In this document: positions 24,474 through 33,986 of the stretch, piece by piece | Numbering within the stretch: position 1 is the stretch's first letter | Layout of the letters: every line of letters begins with the position of its first letter | Assembly (NCBI GenBank): GCA_937960595.1 | Contig: CALGPL010000065.1 | Location: 1 to 57,765 of the forward strand | Origin: an uncultured Anaerolineales bacterium | GTDB taxonomy: Bacteria; Chloroflexota; Anaerolineae; Anaerolineales; Villigracilaceae | Reading direction: 5' to 3' | Length of the DNA stretch: 57,765 nucleotides | Made by a program: the position numbers and the translations under genes | The notes under the pieces: model-generated | What the model saw: only the letters and a program-made list of their open reading frames with translations | Database searches by the model: none | Told to the model about the DNA's origin: nothing

Positions 24474-25628
24474 TCACCGACCTGCCGGGAGGGGAGCAAT
24501 TTCTTTCCCGTAGAAGCGGTACCGCTTGTAGATTCTGGCCCCCATCCGCAACGCCAGCGGACGGGTATCCGGGTTGTTTTCCCCGGTCAGGGACAGGTCG
24601 GCCCAGCGATAGCCTTTCCCTGCCGCCCGCACGGCCATCTCGGCAAACAGCAGCACGCCCACGCCGGTATCCCAGTATTCGGGCAGGACGATCACGCTTT
24701 TGATGGCCAGGCTCTCCGGCCGATGCCTGGCATATCGCAGGGCGCGCAAATAATCCCAGGGGTAGCGCAGGCCGTTGAGGTGGATGAAGACCTCGTTCAA
24801 GTTGGGGATGGCCGGGAACCAGCCGACAGGCTGGCCGTCCACTTCGGCAAACAGGACCAGGTCGGGGTCCACCACGTCCAGCATCGGCAGGACCATCGCC
24901 TCGATGGCAGCGCGGGTATACGGGACGAAGTCGGGGAAGTGGGCCAGGCCGCGGTTCTGTAACTCGAGGATGCGCTCGATCTCACCGTCGCGGTCGGCCA
25001 GGTTCGCGCCGCGGACGCGGAGAGTGGGCTTGCGGCGGCGAATCTGTTCGGCCAGGCGCAGCAAACGGCGGACGGCGGGGCGCTCGAGGTCGATTTCGAT
25101 GGCGTAGGCCAGGCCGTCGTCGCCGAATTTATCGAAACCGTACCGTTCGAAGAAGTCCGGATAGTAGGGCGGATTGTGGCCGCAATAGACCGAAGGGGGG
25201 CGGTCGCGGCCCTCGACCAGCACCCCGCGCCCGTCCTCGCGGTCGAGGTTGTAGGTGCCGACCAGCCGCCGCAGGCCGCGGGCGCGCCCCCAGGCCTCGG
25301 CCCGGGCGAAGAGCGCCTCGGCCACAGCATAGTCCTCGAGGCACTCGAAGAACCCGATCTGACCTTCCCCGAAGCCGCGCAGGCGCGTGGCCGCCAGGTC
25401 TTCGCCGCAGGAAATCGTTCCGGCAGGGCGGCCGTCTTTCCAGGCGATGAACAACTCGGCCTGTCCGTTGACGAAGAATTTGCCGCGGCGCGGGTCGATC
25501 ATTTTCCGCCGCTCGGACAGCAGCGGCGGGACCCAGAGCGGGTCGCCGCGATAGATTTGCCAGGGAAAGGTCAAAAAGAGGTGTTTTTCTCGGCGGGTGC
25601 AGACGGGGGAGACGACGATCATGGGCAT
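24474..25628 (-). CDS. GNAT-like acetyltransferase, two-lobed
   Basis: 384 residues with two GNAT-type halves. The N-terminal half shows QIYRGDPLWVPPL and GQIGFFECLED, a pattern of the YghO-like N-acetyltransferase group. The second half has the acyl-CoA segment VLPEYWDTGVGVLLF, where the usual Q/RxxGxG/A loop is degenerate, and ends with LGARIYKRYRFYGKE-like residues. The substrate is unknown. The ATG at 25628 begins MPM, with a second ATG two codons later. It sits 9 bases after the CitE-like lyase gene. Confidence 0.85.
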   Translation of the reverse strand: MPMIVVSPVCTRREKHLFLTFPWQIYRGDPLWVPPLLSERRKMIDPRRGKFFVNGQAELFIAWKDGRPAGTISCGEDLAATRLRGFGEGQIGFFECLEDYAVAEALFARAEAWGRARGLRRLVGTYNLDREDGRGVLVEGRDRPPSVYCGHNPPYYPDFFERYGFDKFGDDGLAYAIEIDLERPAVRRLLRLAEQIRRRKPTLRVRGANLADRDGEIERILELQNRGLAHFPDFVPYTRAAIEAMVLPMLDVVDPDLVLFAEVDGQPVGWFPAIPNLNEVFIHLNGLRYPWDYLRALRYARHRPESLAIKSVIVLPEYWDTGVGVLLFAEMAVRAAGKGYRWADLSLTGENNPDTRPLALRMGARIYKRYRFYGKEIAPLPAGR

Positions 25629-25637
25629 CCTGAAGGG

Positions 25638-26507
25638 TTAGAGTTTTCCGGCGGCGCGCGCCCGTTCCAGCACCCCCTGGGCAGCCCGGACGAGCGGCAG
25701 GTCGATCATCTCGCCGTCCAGGGCAAAGGCGCCGCGGCCCTCTTTTTGATGGGCCTCGAAGGCCTCCACCAGCCGGCGCGCCCGCGCAATGGCTTCGTCG
25801 CCGGGGGTGAAGGCCTCCTGCACCGGCCCGACCTGCGCCGGGTGGATGGTCTGTTTGCCGGTGTAACCCATCTGCGCCCCGAATTCGGCCTCGCGGCGGA
25901 GGCGCGCCAGGTCGCGGAAGTCGGTCGTGACCATGTCGATGGCCTGCAAGCCGAAGGCCTTGGCATGCGTGACGACCGCCGAGCGGGCGTAGAACAGTTC
26001 CCAGGCTTCGGGGGTGCGCGTCGCCCCGATGCTGACGGCGAAGTCCTCGCCGCCGAAAATGAGGGCGTCCAGGCGCGGGTGGGCAGCGATCTCCTTCAAG
26101 TTGAGGATGCCGCGCGCCGTTTCCACGTCCACGATGATGCGGATCGAGTTGACCGGCCAGCCGTTGGCCAGTTCGGCCGCCTCGATCCGCTCGGCGGCCC
26201 ACTGAATCTGCTCGGCCGACTCGATTTTGGGGATGACGATTCCATCCGGGCGGAAGGGCAAGACGGCGGCCAGGTCGTCGGCCTCCAGCCCCGAACCGAC
26301 GCGGTTGATACGGGCCAGTTTTTCGGCCGGGCCAAAATCCAGTTCACGCAGCGCGGCGGCGATTCCGGCGCGCGCTTCGGCCTTGCGGTTCTGCGCCACG
26401 CCGTCTTCCATGTCCATGCAGATGCAATCCACCCCAATCGAGATGGCTTTTTCGATTTTGTGGCGGTCGTCGCCGGGCATATAGAGTAAGGCTCGTCGGG
26501 CGTGCAT
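25638..26507 (-). CDS. CoA ester lyase, CitE/HpcH family
   Basis: TIM-barrel lyase that splits beta-hydroxyacyl-CoA esters such as citramalyl-, malyl- or citryl-CoA. Visible family marks are the start RRALLYMPGDD, the acid pair MDMEDGV, the arginine in ARINRVGSG, VIPKIE, FGGEDFA and GKQTIHPAQV. There is no citrate lyase alpha or gamma subunit nearby, so a free-standing CoA-ester lyase such as citramalyl-CoA lyase is more likely. The exact substrate is inference. Upstream lie GGAGG and a TATAAT-like -10 near 26535. Confidence 0.9.
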   Translation of the reverse strand: MHARRALLYMPGDDRHKIEKAISIGVDCICMDMEDGVAQNRKAEARAGIAAALRELDFGPAEKLARINRVGSGLEADDLAAVLPFRPDGIVIPKIESAEQIQWAAERIEAAELANGWPVNSIRIIVDVETARGILNLKEIAAHPRLDALIFGGEDFAVSIGATRTPEAWELFYARSAVVTHAKAFGLQAIDMVTTDFRDLARLRREAEFGAQMGYTGKQTIHPAQVGPVQEAFTPGDEAIARARRLVEAFEAHQKEGRGAFALDGEMIDLPLVRAAQGVLERARAAGKL

Positions 26508-26548
26508 GAGGATTCCTCCGTTTGAACTGGCCCATTATAATTTGAAAA

Positions 26549-26583
26549 GAGAGGCCCGGCCTTTCCAAAAGACCGGGCCTCTC
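26549..26583 (-). terminator. Strong terminator after the mutS2 operon
   Basis: GAGAGGCCCGG (26549-26559) pairs with CCGGGCCTCTC (26573-26583). On the minus strand it is followed by TTTTCAAATT. Confidence 0.85.
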
Positions 26584-26593
26584 CACAAAGGCA

Positions 26594-26836
26594 TCAACCG
26601 ATTTCCGGCGGATGGTCTTTGTCGTAGACCAGCACCTGGATATCGAGGCCGTCGTGGTTGAGGTAGTCCAGCACCGGCTGGAAAGTAGCCTGCCGAATGG
26701 GCTGCACCTCGGCTGCACTGACAAAGACGCTGATCCGCGCTTCTTCCTCCGACATCTTGACGACCTTGATTTCGGCCGCCCGGCTGACAGCAATGATCTT
26801 GGCTTTTAGGTCATTGATCGCCTCGTCGAGCGACAT
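26594..26836 (-). CDS. Small conserved-looking protein after mutS2
   Basis: 80 residues, acidic, with alternating predicted helix (EAINDLKAKIIAVSRAAE) and strands (IKVVKM, ARISVFVS, DIQVLVYD). It looks like a small alpha/beta fold. No family recognised. AGGAGGGC lies at suitable spacing before the ATG, and the gene is 42 bases after mutS2 and before a strong terminator, so it is probably expressed with mutS2. Confidence 0.75.
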   Translation of the reverse strand: MSLDEAINDLKAKIIAVSRAAEIKVVKMSEEEARISVFVSAAEVQPIRQATFQPVLDYLNHDGLDIQVLVYDKDHPPEIG

Positions 26837-26878
26837 ACGGCGCCCTCCTGGTGAATTTTCTGAAATATACCAGAAAAA

Positions 26879-29299
26879 TCAGTCGGAGGCAATCTTCGCC
26901 ACCGTCACCCCCGCGCCGCCCTCCTGTTGGCTGCCTTCCTCGAACGAGACGACGTGCGGGTGGGCGCCCAAGGCCTCGCGGATCACCTGACGCAGTTTGC
27001 CGGTGCCCTTGCCGTGGATGATGCGCACGAACGGCATGCCGGCCAGGAAGGCGCGGTCGAGGTAGTCATCGAGGCGGGCGAGGGCTTCGTCGGCGGTCTG
27101 GCCGCGCAGGTCGAGTTCCAGGCCCGGCGAGCGGGCAAGCCCCAGCGCGGCGGGACGGTCGGAGCGGCGGCTGTCGGCAGGGAACTTCTTGTCTTTCGGC
27201 TTCAGTGTTTCTTCTGCCGGTTCTTCTTCGACTTTGCGCCGCAACTCCTCCAGCGGGACGCGTAGGCGCAGCGGCCCGGCCTGGACCTCGGCTTCGTCCT
27301 CATCGAGCGAGAGGATCACGCCCTCGGCCCCCAGTTTCTTCAAGACGACCTTCTCGCCGGCCGACAGCGGGCCACCGCCAACCGACGGCCGCTCACTTTT
27401 TGCTTTTCTCTTTTTGACCGGCGCCTCGATCTTTTCCTGCAATGCCTCGACTTTCTCTTCCACGGCAGCGAGCGTCTCCAGCGGCTGGCGGGCCTTCTTC
27501 AATTCCTGCTTGAGGGCTTCGATTTGCGTTTTGAGAATCTCGACTTCGAGCAGCCCTTCGGCGCGCGCCTGCTCGAGGACGCGTTGGCGTTCCTCCTCGA
27601 TCTGTTCCAGGCGGGCGGCCAGTTCGCGCTCCAGGCGGCGGGCCTCGGCGCGGGCCTTTTCGGCCTTCTCGCGCTCGCGGAAGGCCAGTTTGCGCTGGCG
27701 GTGGATGTCGCCCAGCAGTTTGTCGGCGCGCAGTTCGTCGGGGTCGACCTCGGCACGGGCGGCCTCGATGATGCGCTCCGGCAGGCCGAGACGCGCCGCG
27801 ATGGCCAGGGCGTTCGAGCGGCCGGGCAGGCCGAGGGTCAGTTTGTAGGTCGGGCGCAGGGTCTGCAGGTCGAATTCGAGCGAGGCGTTGACGACGCCGG
27901 GGGTGGTGTGGGCAAACGTCTTCAGTTCCGGGTAGTGGGTGGCCACGAAGGTGGTCGCGCCGCGCTCGAGGAGTTCCTTCAGGATGGCACGCGCCAGGGC
28001 CGATCCCTCGGCCGGGTCGGTGCCGGCGCCCAGTTCATCCAGGATGACCAGCGAGCGCCGGTCGGCCTTCTTCAGGATGCCGATGATGTTCTGGATATGC
28101 CCGGAGAAGGTACTCAGCGATTGTTCGATGGACTGTTCGTCGCCGATGTCGGCAAAGATGGTTTGGAAGCAAGGCAATTCCGAGCCCGATTGGGCCGGGA
28201 TGTGCAAACCGGTCTGGGCCATCAGCGCCAGCAGGCCGACCGTCTTGAGGGTGACCGTCTTGCCGCCGGTGTTGGGGCCGGTGATGACGACCGCCAGCGT
28301 CCCCGGGGCGGGATCGACCTCGATGGGGACGACCGCGGCCGGGTCGAGCAGCGGGTGGCGGGCATGGACCAGTTTGATCGTGGGCCGTGAAGCGGCTTTC
28401 GGTTTGCCGTCCGCGGTCGGGTGCAGAATGGGTTCGCTGGCGCGGATCTGCTCGGCGTACTTGGCCTTGGCAAAGGCCAGGTCGAGTTGGGCCAGGGCGG
28501 CGACGCCGGAAACAATCTCGCCGGCCATTTCGCCGACCTGGATCGAGAGGGCGGTCAGGATGCGGCGGATTTCGTCGCGCTCGGCGATCTGCGCCTCGCG
28601 GTAGGCATTGTTGAGTTCGACCACGGCCAGCGGCTCGATGAAGAGCGTCGCGCCGGTGGAGGACTGGTCATGGACGATGGCTTTGACCTGGCCTTTGAAC
28701 TCGGCCCGCAGCGGGATGACGTAGCGGCCGTCGCGCTGGGTGATGACGGCATCCTGCAGTTTGGCGGCGGTGGAGGCGTCGGTCAGGTAACGCTGCAGGC
28801 GGGTCATCAGGCGGTCGTGGGCAAGGCGCACCTGACGGCGCACATCGGCCAGTTTGGGCGAGGCGTTGTCGAGCACCTCGCCGTTGTCGGCGATGCAGCG
28901 GCCGATGGCCTCCACCAGGGCGGGCGAGGCCGGCAGACGCAGGGCGATCTCGGCCAGATGGGGATAACTTTCGGCCGATTTCTCCAGCGTGCGCCGCAAC
29001 CGTCCGCAGGCGATGAGGGTAGATTGCACCTCGAGCAGTTCCTGCGGTTCGAGGACGCCGCCGCGCGCCGCCAGTTCGACATGTTCGCGGATGTCGTGGG
29101 CGCCGCCGATGGTCAGGTCGCTGAGGGCGAGCAGACGGCGCGCCTCGCTCGTTTCGGCCAGGCGGACGACGGCTTCGTCGTAGTCGCCGGTCGGCCGGAG
29201 GGCGAGGGCCAGTTCGGCCGAGGCGGAGAAATCGCAGAACTCCGCCAGGCGGGCGAGGATCTTGGGAAATTCGAGGACGGTGAGCGTTTTTGGGTCCAT
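26879..29299 (-). CDS. mutS2: Endonuclease/recombination regulator MutS2
   Basis: MutS-family ATPase without the mismatch-reading domain. It suppresses recombination and, in some species, rescues collided ribosomes. The ATPase has Walker A GPNTGGKT near residue 341, LDELGAGTDP (Walker B) and THYPELK. A long charged coiled coil (about 510-640) and a C-terminal Smr nuclease domain (about 725-806) follow, with LDLRGQTADEAL and the HGKGTGKLR motif. Length 806 is standard. It lies 21 bases after the SGNH/propeller lipoprotein gene. Confidence 0.96.
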   Translation of the reverse strand: MDPKTLTVLEFPKILARLAEFCDFSASAELALALRPTGDYDEAVVRLAETSEARRLLALSDLTIGGAHDIREHVELAARGGVLEPQELLEVQSTLIACGRLRRTLEKSAESYPHLAEIALRLPASPALVEAIGRCIADNGEVLDNASPKLADVRRQVRLAHDRLMTRLQRYLTDASTAAKLQDAVITQRDGRYVIPLRAEFKGQVKAIVHDQSSTGATLFIEPLAVVELNNAYREAQIAERDEIRRILTALSIQVGEMAGEIVSGVAALAQLDLAFAKAKYAEQIRASEPILHPTADGKPKAASRPTIKLVHARHPLLDPAAVVPIEVDPAPGTLAVVITGPNTGGKTVTLKTVGLLALMAQTGLHIPAQSGSELPCFQTIFADIGDEQSIEQSLSTFSGHIQNIIGILKKADRRSLVILDELGAGTDPAEGSALARAILKELLERGATTFVATHYPELKTFAHTTPGVVNASLEFDLQTLRPTYKLTLGLPGRSNALAIAARLGLPERIIEAARAEVDPDELRADKLLGDIHRQRKLAFREREKAEKARAEARRLERELAARLEQIEEERQRVLEQARAEGLLEVEILKTQIEALKQELKKARQPLETLAAVEEKVEALQEKIEAPVKKRKAKSERPSVGGGPLSAGEKVVLKKLGAEGVILSLDEDEAEVQAGPLRLRVPLEELRRKVEEEPAEETLKPKDKKFPADSRRSDRPAALGLARSPGLELDLRGQTADEALARLDDYLDRAFLAGMPFVRIIHGKGTGKLRQVIREALGAHPHVVSFEEGSQQEGGAGVTVAKIASD

Positions 29300-29320
29300 G
29301 ATACAGGAAAGGCGAGTGGC

Positions 29321-31324
29321 CTATCGCCAGAAGAGGCTGGTGAGGTAGAAGTAATCGGGGCTGGTCAACAAGTCTGCCTGGAGGGGAATCAGGCGTTCGC
29401 CGGTCTGCAGGTTCGTCTGGTAGACATTCAGCGCGTAGCCGCCCTCGGCGGTCAGGGTGGTCAGGAAGAACAGCACCCGCTCGCCGGACGGGGACCAGAC
29501 CAGGCGCGGGTTGAGCGATCCGCTGACGCCGTCGATCCGGCCGTAGTCGTACAGGATGCCGGTCGGGAGATCGATCAGGTAGGTTTGCAGGCGCAGGGAC
29601 TTTTCGTAATAGGCGCTGTAAAAATCATAGAGGACGAACAGCCGGCGGCTGTCGGGCGAGAAAGCGTAGGCGCGCACATCGGGGAAGACCATGAAGCCGC
29701 GCACAGGGGGAAAGTAGAATGTGCGGCGGCTGGCCGAGCCCCTGTCCACGTCTTCGAGCAGCAGGTAGCCGATATGGTAGTAGTTTTCGGGCGTGGCCGC
29801 GGCGGGGTTGAGGAAGGCCACCTGGCGGCCGTCGGGCGAGAAGACCGGCCGCAGATAGGAGTCGAGCGGCACGGCGGCCTGGCCGGGGCCGAGGCGGTAG
29901 AGGCCGCCGGAGCGGCAAACGGCCCGCGCCGTACACTCGCCGCTTTCGAAGACGATCAGGTCGTCGCGCCCGGTGGGGAACAGGCCGATGGCCGGGCCGG
30001 TTTCGGTCTGGAGAGGGGCGGATGGGTCGAGGAAGATGACCTGGCTCCCGTCGGCGCTCCAGTACGCGCCCCGGCCGCCGAGCGAGAAGAAGGAGGCGCT
30101 GAGCAAACGGGAGGAGCCGTCGGCAAGGGAGACCTCGAAGAGGCGGCTCTCGTCATTGACCAGCAGCCGTTGGCCGTCGGCGCTGACATCTTGCAGGTCG
30201 AAGCCGGGGCCGAGGACGGCGGTCAGGCGCCCGCCGAGCGGGTCGTAGGCGAAGACGCCGTTGGGCGTCACCGCGCCGTCGTGCGAGACGGCGGAGCCGA
30301 AGAAGAGGCAGCCGGCGGCGCAGTCGGGACGGGTGACCTGGGGGGCGGCGAGAGGCGCGGGCGTGGCCTGGGGAGAGGGGGCGGGGGCGTCCGCCGGGGC
30401 GCCGGTCGAGGCCCCCACCGCCTGCCAGACCTGATAGAGGGCGCGCAGGGCGAGGGTGTTCTTGAGGGCGTAGCCTTCGGGGCTGAGATGAAAACCCTCC
30501 CGCGTGGCGTCGATGCCGTAGTTGGGCAGGTACTGGGCGGCGCGCCAAAAGTTGACCAGCGGCACGTCATAGTCGCGCGCCACCCGCACGATGGCCGGGT
30601 TGATGACATGCTCGCCGGTGCCTAATTCGGAGGCGTCGGCCTTGGTGAGGAGGATAGGCACGCTGCCGCGGCCGATGACGTAGTCCAGGATTTCGCGCAG
30701 GTAGGCTTCATAGCGATCGACCGTGGCAGGATCGAGCCAGGTCTCGAGGTTGATGAAGACGAAGGCCGGGTTGTACAGTCGGTATTCGCAGGTGAGCGGC
30801 GTCTCGCCGGGGATGCAGGCCGAGGGATCGGCGTGGAGAGGGTTCAAGATGGAGGCGGCAGTGAAACCGCCGCGCACGGCCATGCCGGAGCGGTTGAACG
30901 ACCCTTGAAAGTATTGGATGGCATCCCACAGGTAACTTTCGGCGCTGCCGGGAGTCAACTCGCCGCGTTCGTAGGGGCCGAGGAAGACGAAGGGGATGGC
31001 CTGGCAGTCGCCGATGACGGAGAAATGGTGCGGGTCGCGGCCCTGGGCCTGACCGTCGCGATAGATGGCCAGGACGCGCGGGCTGATGGTTTCGGGCAGG
31101 ATGGGGGCTTCGCGCCAGTCTGGTTCGGGGCCGGGAGTGGCGGTCGGCGCAGCGGTCGCGGTCGGCGGAGGCGGCGCAGTCGGCAGGTCTGCGACTGGGG
31201 AAACGGCCGAGGCGGTTGCCGTCGGCCGCGGCGTGGCGGTCGGCAGGTCGCGGTAGGGGTTCTCCGGCCCGCCCTGGCAGGCGGTCAGCAGGAGGGCAAG
31301 CAGGACGAGAAACAAGGGGCGCAT
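29321..31324 (-). CDS. Lipoprotein with SGNH-hydrolase-like domain and beta-propeller repeats
   Basis: A signal peptide ends at lipid cysteine C16 (LTAC), followed by a long Pro/Thr/Ala linker to about residue 68. Residues about 95-305 look like an SGNH/GDSL hydrolase: block I is GDC (105-107) where GDS is expected, and the block V histidine is H279 in GFHLSPEG with Glu three before it, not Asp. A second Pro/Ala linker leads to TolB/PD40-like repeats (WSADGSQV, FSPDGRQVAF, FSPDSRR, WSPSGERV). It should be held outside the membrane. If active, the nucleophile would be Cys; otherwise it may only bind a ligand. Confidence 0.82.
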   Translation of the reverse strand: MRPLFLVLLALLLTACQGGPENPYRDLPTATPRPTATASAVSPVADLPTAPPPPTATAAPTATPGPEPDWREAPILPETISPRVLAIYRDGQAQGRDPHHFSVIGDCQAIPFVFLGPYERGELTPGSAESYLWDAIQYFQGSFNRSGMAVRGGFTAASILNPLHADPSACIPGETPLTCEYRLYNPAFVFINLETWLDPATVDRYEAYLREILDYVIGRGSVPILLTKADASELGTGEHVINPAIVRVARDYDVPLVNFWRAAQYLPNYGIDATREGFHLSPEGYALKNTLALRALYQVWQAVGASTGAPADAPAPSPQATPAPLAAPQVTRPDCAAGCLFFGSAVSHDGAVTPNGVFAYDPLGGRLTAVLGPGFDLQDVSADGQRLLVNDESRLFEVSLADGSSRLLSASFFSLGGRGAYWSADGSQVIFLDPSAPLQTETGPAIGLFPTGRDDLIVFESGECTARAVCRSGGLYRLGPGQAAVPLDSYLRPVFSPDGRQVAFLNPAAATPENYYHIGYLLLEDVDRGSASRRTFYFPPVRGFMVFPDVRAYAFSPDSRRLFVLYDFYSAYYEKSLRLQTYLIDLPTGILYDYGRIDGVSGSLNPRLVWSPSGERVLFFLTTLTAEGGYALNVYQTNLQTGERLIPLQADLLTSPDYFYLTSLFWR

Positions 31325-31394
31325 CGAACGTTCTCCTTCGGCGTGCAGAGGCTACCACAGTCGGCGAAGGCAGACAAGGTGGGGAGATAAGAAA

Positions 31395-31417
31395 GCGGAG
31401 CGGGGTCGCCGCTCCGC
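31395..31417 (-). terminator. Probable terminator after the aminotransferase gene
   Basis: GCGGAGCG (31395-31402) pairs with CGCTCCGC (31410-31417). On the minus strand TTTCTTAT follows. Confidence 0.65.
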
Positions 31418-31437
31418 CGGACCGTCTCGAGGGCCGT

Positions 31438-32616
31438 CTAGCCGTAACGGTTCATGAAGCGTTCCATGCGATGCAGGGCTTCTTCGATTTTTTCGTAGGC
31501 GGTGGCATAGCAGCAGCGCACGAAGCCCTCGCCGCCGGCGCCGAAGGCGTTGCCCGGCACGACGGCGACTCCCTCTTCGCGCAGGAGTTTCTCGGCAAAG
31601 GTCTCGTCATCCATGCCCGAGGCGCCGATCTTGGGGAAGGCGTAGAAGGCGCCGCGCGGCTCGAAGGTGGTCAGGCCGAGTTTATTCAGCCCGCTGACGA
31701 TCAGCCGCCGCCGCCGATCGTATTCGGCCACCATTTCCTGGACGTAAGGTTCGCCGTTCTTGAGCGCTTCGATGCCGGCAATCTGGGCGATGGTGGGAGC
31801 CGACATGATGGTGTACTGGTGGATGCGCACCATGCCCTTGATGAGAGGTTCGGGCGCGGCGGCGTACCCCAGCCGCCAGCCGGTCATGGCATAGGCTTTC
31901 GAGAGGCCGCCCAACAGGACGGTGCGCTGCCGGATGCTTTCGCCCAAACTAGAGAAGCAGACGTGCTGGAAGTTGTAGACCAGGCGGTCGTAGATTTCGT
32001 CCGAGATGACGATCAGGTCGTGTTCCTCGGCGATCTTCGCCACCTCCAGCAGGACGTCGCGCTCGGCGACCGCGCCGGTGGGGTTGTTCGGGTAGCCGAT
32101 GAAGATGACCTTGGTGCGCGGCGTAATCGCGGCCCGGATGGCATCCGGGTCGAGTTGGAAATCGTCTTCCAGTTTGCTGGGAATCTCGACCGGCACGCCG
32201 CCCGCCAGAATCACCTCGGCCTGGTAGGAGACGAAGCACGGCGTCGGGATGATGACCTCGTCGCCGGGGTCGAGCAGGGCCACCATCGCCAGGTAGAGTG
32301 CCTCCGAAACGCCGACCGTGATGATGATCTCGTTGAGCGGGTCGTAGCGCACGCCGTAGAGGCGGGCCAGGTTCTCGGCCACGGCCTGGCGCAGTTCGAG
32401 GATGCCGGCGTTGGAGGTGTAGTGCGTCTCGCCGGCCTCCAGGGCGCGCTGACCGGCAGCGATGATCGGCTTGGGCGTGGTGAAATCCGGCTCGCCGATG
32501 CCCAGCGAGATGACGTCCTTCATCGTGGCGGCGATGTCGAAGAATTTGCGGATGCCCGAAGGCTTCAGGCCGGCCACGCGCTGCGAAAGGTACTTCACGT
32601 TCGAAATTTCCTGCAT
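31438..32616 (-). CDS. Class I/II aminotransferase (aspartate aminotransferase-like)
   Basis: PLP fold type I enzyme, 392 residues. The lysine sits in GGLSKAYAMTGWRLGY. PNNPTGAV and YDRLVY are cofactor contacts, and RCCYAT near the end carries the substrate-carboxylate arginine. It resembles the AspC/PatA-like group widespread in Chloroflexota. Amino donor preference cannot be read from sequence. The ATG follows a GGAGGAT ribosome site, nine bases after a small DUF6504-like gene. Confidence 0.92.
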   Translation of the reverse strand: MQEISNVKYLSQRVAGLKPSGIRKFFDIAATMKDVISLGIGEPDFTTPKPIIAAGQRALEAGETHYTSNAGILELRQAVAENLARLYGVRYDPLNEIIITVGVSEALYLAMVALLDPGDEVIIPTPCFVSYQAEVILAGGVPVEIPSKLEDDFQLDPDAIRAAITPRTKVIFIGYPNNPTGAVAERDVLLEVAKIAEEHDLIVISDEIYDRLVYNFQHVCFSSLGESIRQRTVLLGGLSKAYAMTGWRLGYAAAPEPLIKGMVRIHQYTIMSAPTIAQIAGIEALKNGEPYVQEMVAEYDRRRRLIVSGLNKLGLTTFEPRGAFYAFPKIGASGMDDETFAEKLLREEGVAVVPGNAFGAGGEGFVRCCYATAYEKIEEALHRMERFMNRYG

Positions 32617-32625
32617 CCATCCTCC

Positions 32626-32838
32626 TTATAAGGGTTTGATTTGCCACTCGTCGGAGACTTCGACGTAGGTCAATTCGAATCCCTCCCCATCGGCTGTCCG
32701 CACGCGGAAATGCTTTTCCCCCGGCGTGCGCCAGCGGGACAGAATCTGGCTGATCGGACGGCGCTGCCCCTCCCAGGTCAACGCAATCGGCCTCTCGGCG
32801 TATTCGTGCTCGGAGCGGCACTCAACGAGCATACTCAT
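32626..32838 (-). CDS. Small protein, DUF6504-like
   Basis: 70 residues, strand-rich with two tryptophan-containing motifs (LTWEGQRRPISQILSRW, then EVSDEWQIKPL). The order 'PI x W x G x ... I x x x L x x W' fits the DUF6504 pattern as I remember it. No function is known. It lies just before the aminotransferase gene. Confidence 0.65.
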   Translation of the reverse strand: MSMLVECRSEHEYAERPIALTWEGQRRPISQILSRWRTPGEKHFRVRTADGEGFELTYVEVSDEWQIKPL

Positions 32839-32902
32839 ATTTTAGGTTTGGCGACAGAAAAAGTGTAGGACAAGATGTCACTTGTCCTACGAATAAAAAG
32901 CA

Positions 32903-33952
32903 CTACTCGAACGAGACGCTGCTATCGTCGCCGATGTTCAGCCGCAGAGGCGGCGCCTCGGCGGAAACTCCCCGGACCCGCGCCCGGCGGCCGATCAACG
33001 AACCGGTCAGCGCCGCATCCTCCACCGTTGCCCCGGCCTCGAGGATGGAATCTTCGATGCGGGCGTTCTCGATTTTGCATTCCGGCCCGATCGAGACGTA
33101 CGGCCCGATGAGCGAGTCGCTCACCTCGGCGCTTTCGTGAATGAAGACCGGCTCGATGAGTTGGACGTTGGCACGTTGGCACATTTCAACGTTCCAACGT
33201 TTCAACGCTCCAACGTGTAAACGTGACAACAAGTAGCGGTTGGTCTCCAGCGTGGCGGCGATGGTGCCGGTATCCAGCCAGGTCTCGACGCTCTGGGTGC
33301 GCATGAAGCGGCCGCCCTCCAGCCAGATGTTGATGGCATCGGCCAGGAAGTACTCGCCCTTGAGGCGCACCCCGCGCCGGAACTGCTCCTCGATGGCGGC
33401 CAGCAGGTCGCGGCCTTCGCGGAAATAGTAGCAGCCGACCACAACGCGGTTGTTTTCGAGCGACTGCGGCTTTTCGACCAGGCGGATGACGCGTCCCTGG
33501 GCATCCACCTCGGCCACGCCGAAGCGGCGCGGGTCGGGCACCGGTTTGACCCAGGCCACGCCGTCGGCAGGTTCGTTGGGCAGGAAGGAGAAATCGGTCT
33601 CGATCAGCGTGTCGGAGTAGATGACGATCGTCGGCCCGGCGATGAACTCCCGCGCCAGCCAGAGAGCATCGGACTGGCCTTTCATCTCCCGCTGAAGAGC
33701 GTAGGAGACCTTCAACTCCGGATGTTGCTCCTGGAGGTAGGGCGGAATCTGACTCTCGCCCAGGTGCGGGCCGAGGATGATGACGTACTCGGCCTGCATT
33801 TCGGCCGGCAGCGAGCGGAAAACGTCCAGCAGATGGTCGAGGACAGCCTTGCCCGCCACGCTGACCAACGGCTTGGGCTTCGACCAGGTCTGCGGGCGCA
33901 TACGCGTCGCCCAGCCGGCGGTGGGAATGACGATTTTCAGGGGTTGGCTCAT
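32903..33952 (-). CDS. Sugar-phosphate nucleotidyltransferase with left-handed helix tail
   Basis: Makes NDP-sugars from a sugar phosphate and an NTP. The signature is TAGWATRMRPQTWSKPKPL, close to the usual GxGTRMRPLT-KPKP but with GWA. The N-terminal half (to about 235) is the transferase domain. Hexapeptide-like repeats (EVSDSLIGPYVSIGPECKI) form the tail. Between them a stretch encoding LHVGALKRWNVEMCQRANV comes from an interspersed repeat (33165-33236), apparently a tolerated insertion. Glucose-1-phosphate thymidylyltransferase is the likeliest role. It may feed the glycosyltransferase cluster at 37-39 kb. Confidence 0.88.
   Translation of the reverse strand: MSQPLKIVIPTAGWATRMRPQTWSKPKPLVSVAGKAVLDHLLDVFRSLPAEMQAEYVIILGPHLGESQIPPYLQEQHPELKVSYALQREMKGQSDALWLAREFIAGPTIVIYSDTLIETDFSFLPNEPADGVAWVKPVPDPRRFGVAEVDAQGRVIRLVEKPQSLENNRVVVGCYYFREGRDLLAAIEEQFRRGVRLKGEYFLADAINIWLEGGRFMRTQSVETWLDTGTIAATLETNRYLLSRLHVGALKRWNVEMCQRANVQLIEPVFIHESAEVSDSLIGPYVSIGPECKIENARIEDSILEAGATVEDAALTGSLIGRRARVRGVSAEAPPLRLNIGDDSSVSFE
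33165..33236. repeat. Interspersed repeat inserted in frame in the nucleotidyltransferase
   Basis: Near-tandem units of the type AACGTTCCAACGTTTCAACG and GTTGGCACGTTGGCAC fill about 70 bases. The same kind of units appears in pyrD near 1787-1813. Confidence 0.7.
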
Positions 33953-33986
33953 GAGATTATTTTACCCGATGGGAACCGAAATCGAG

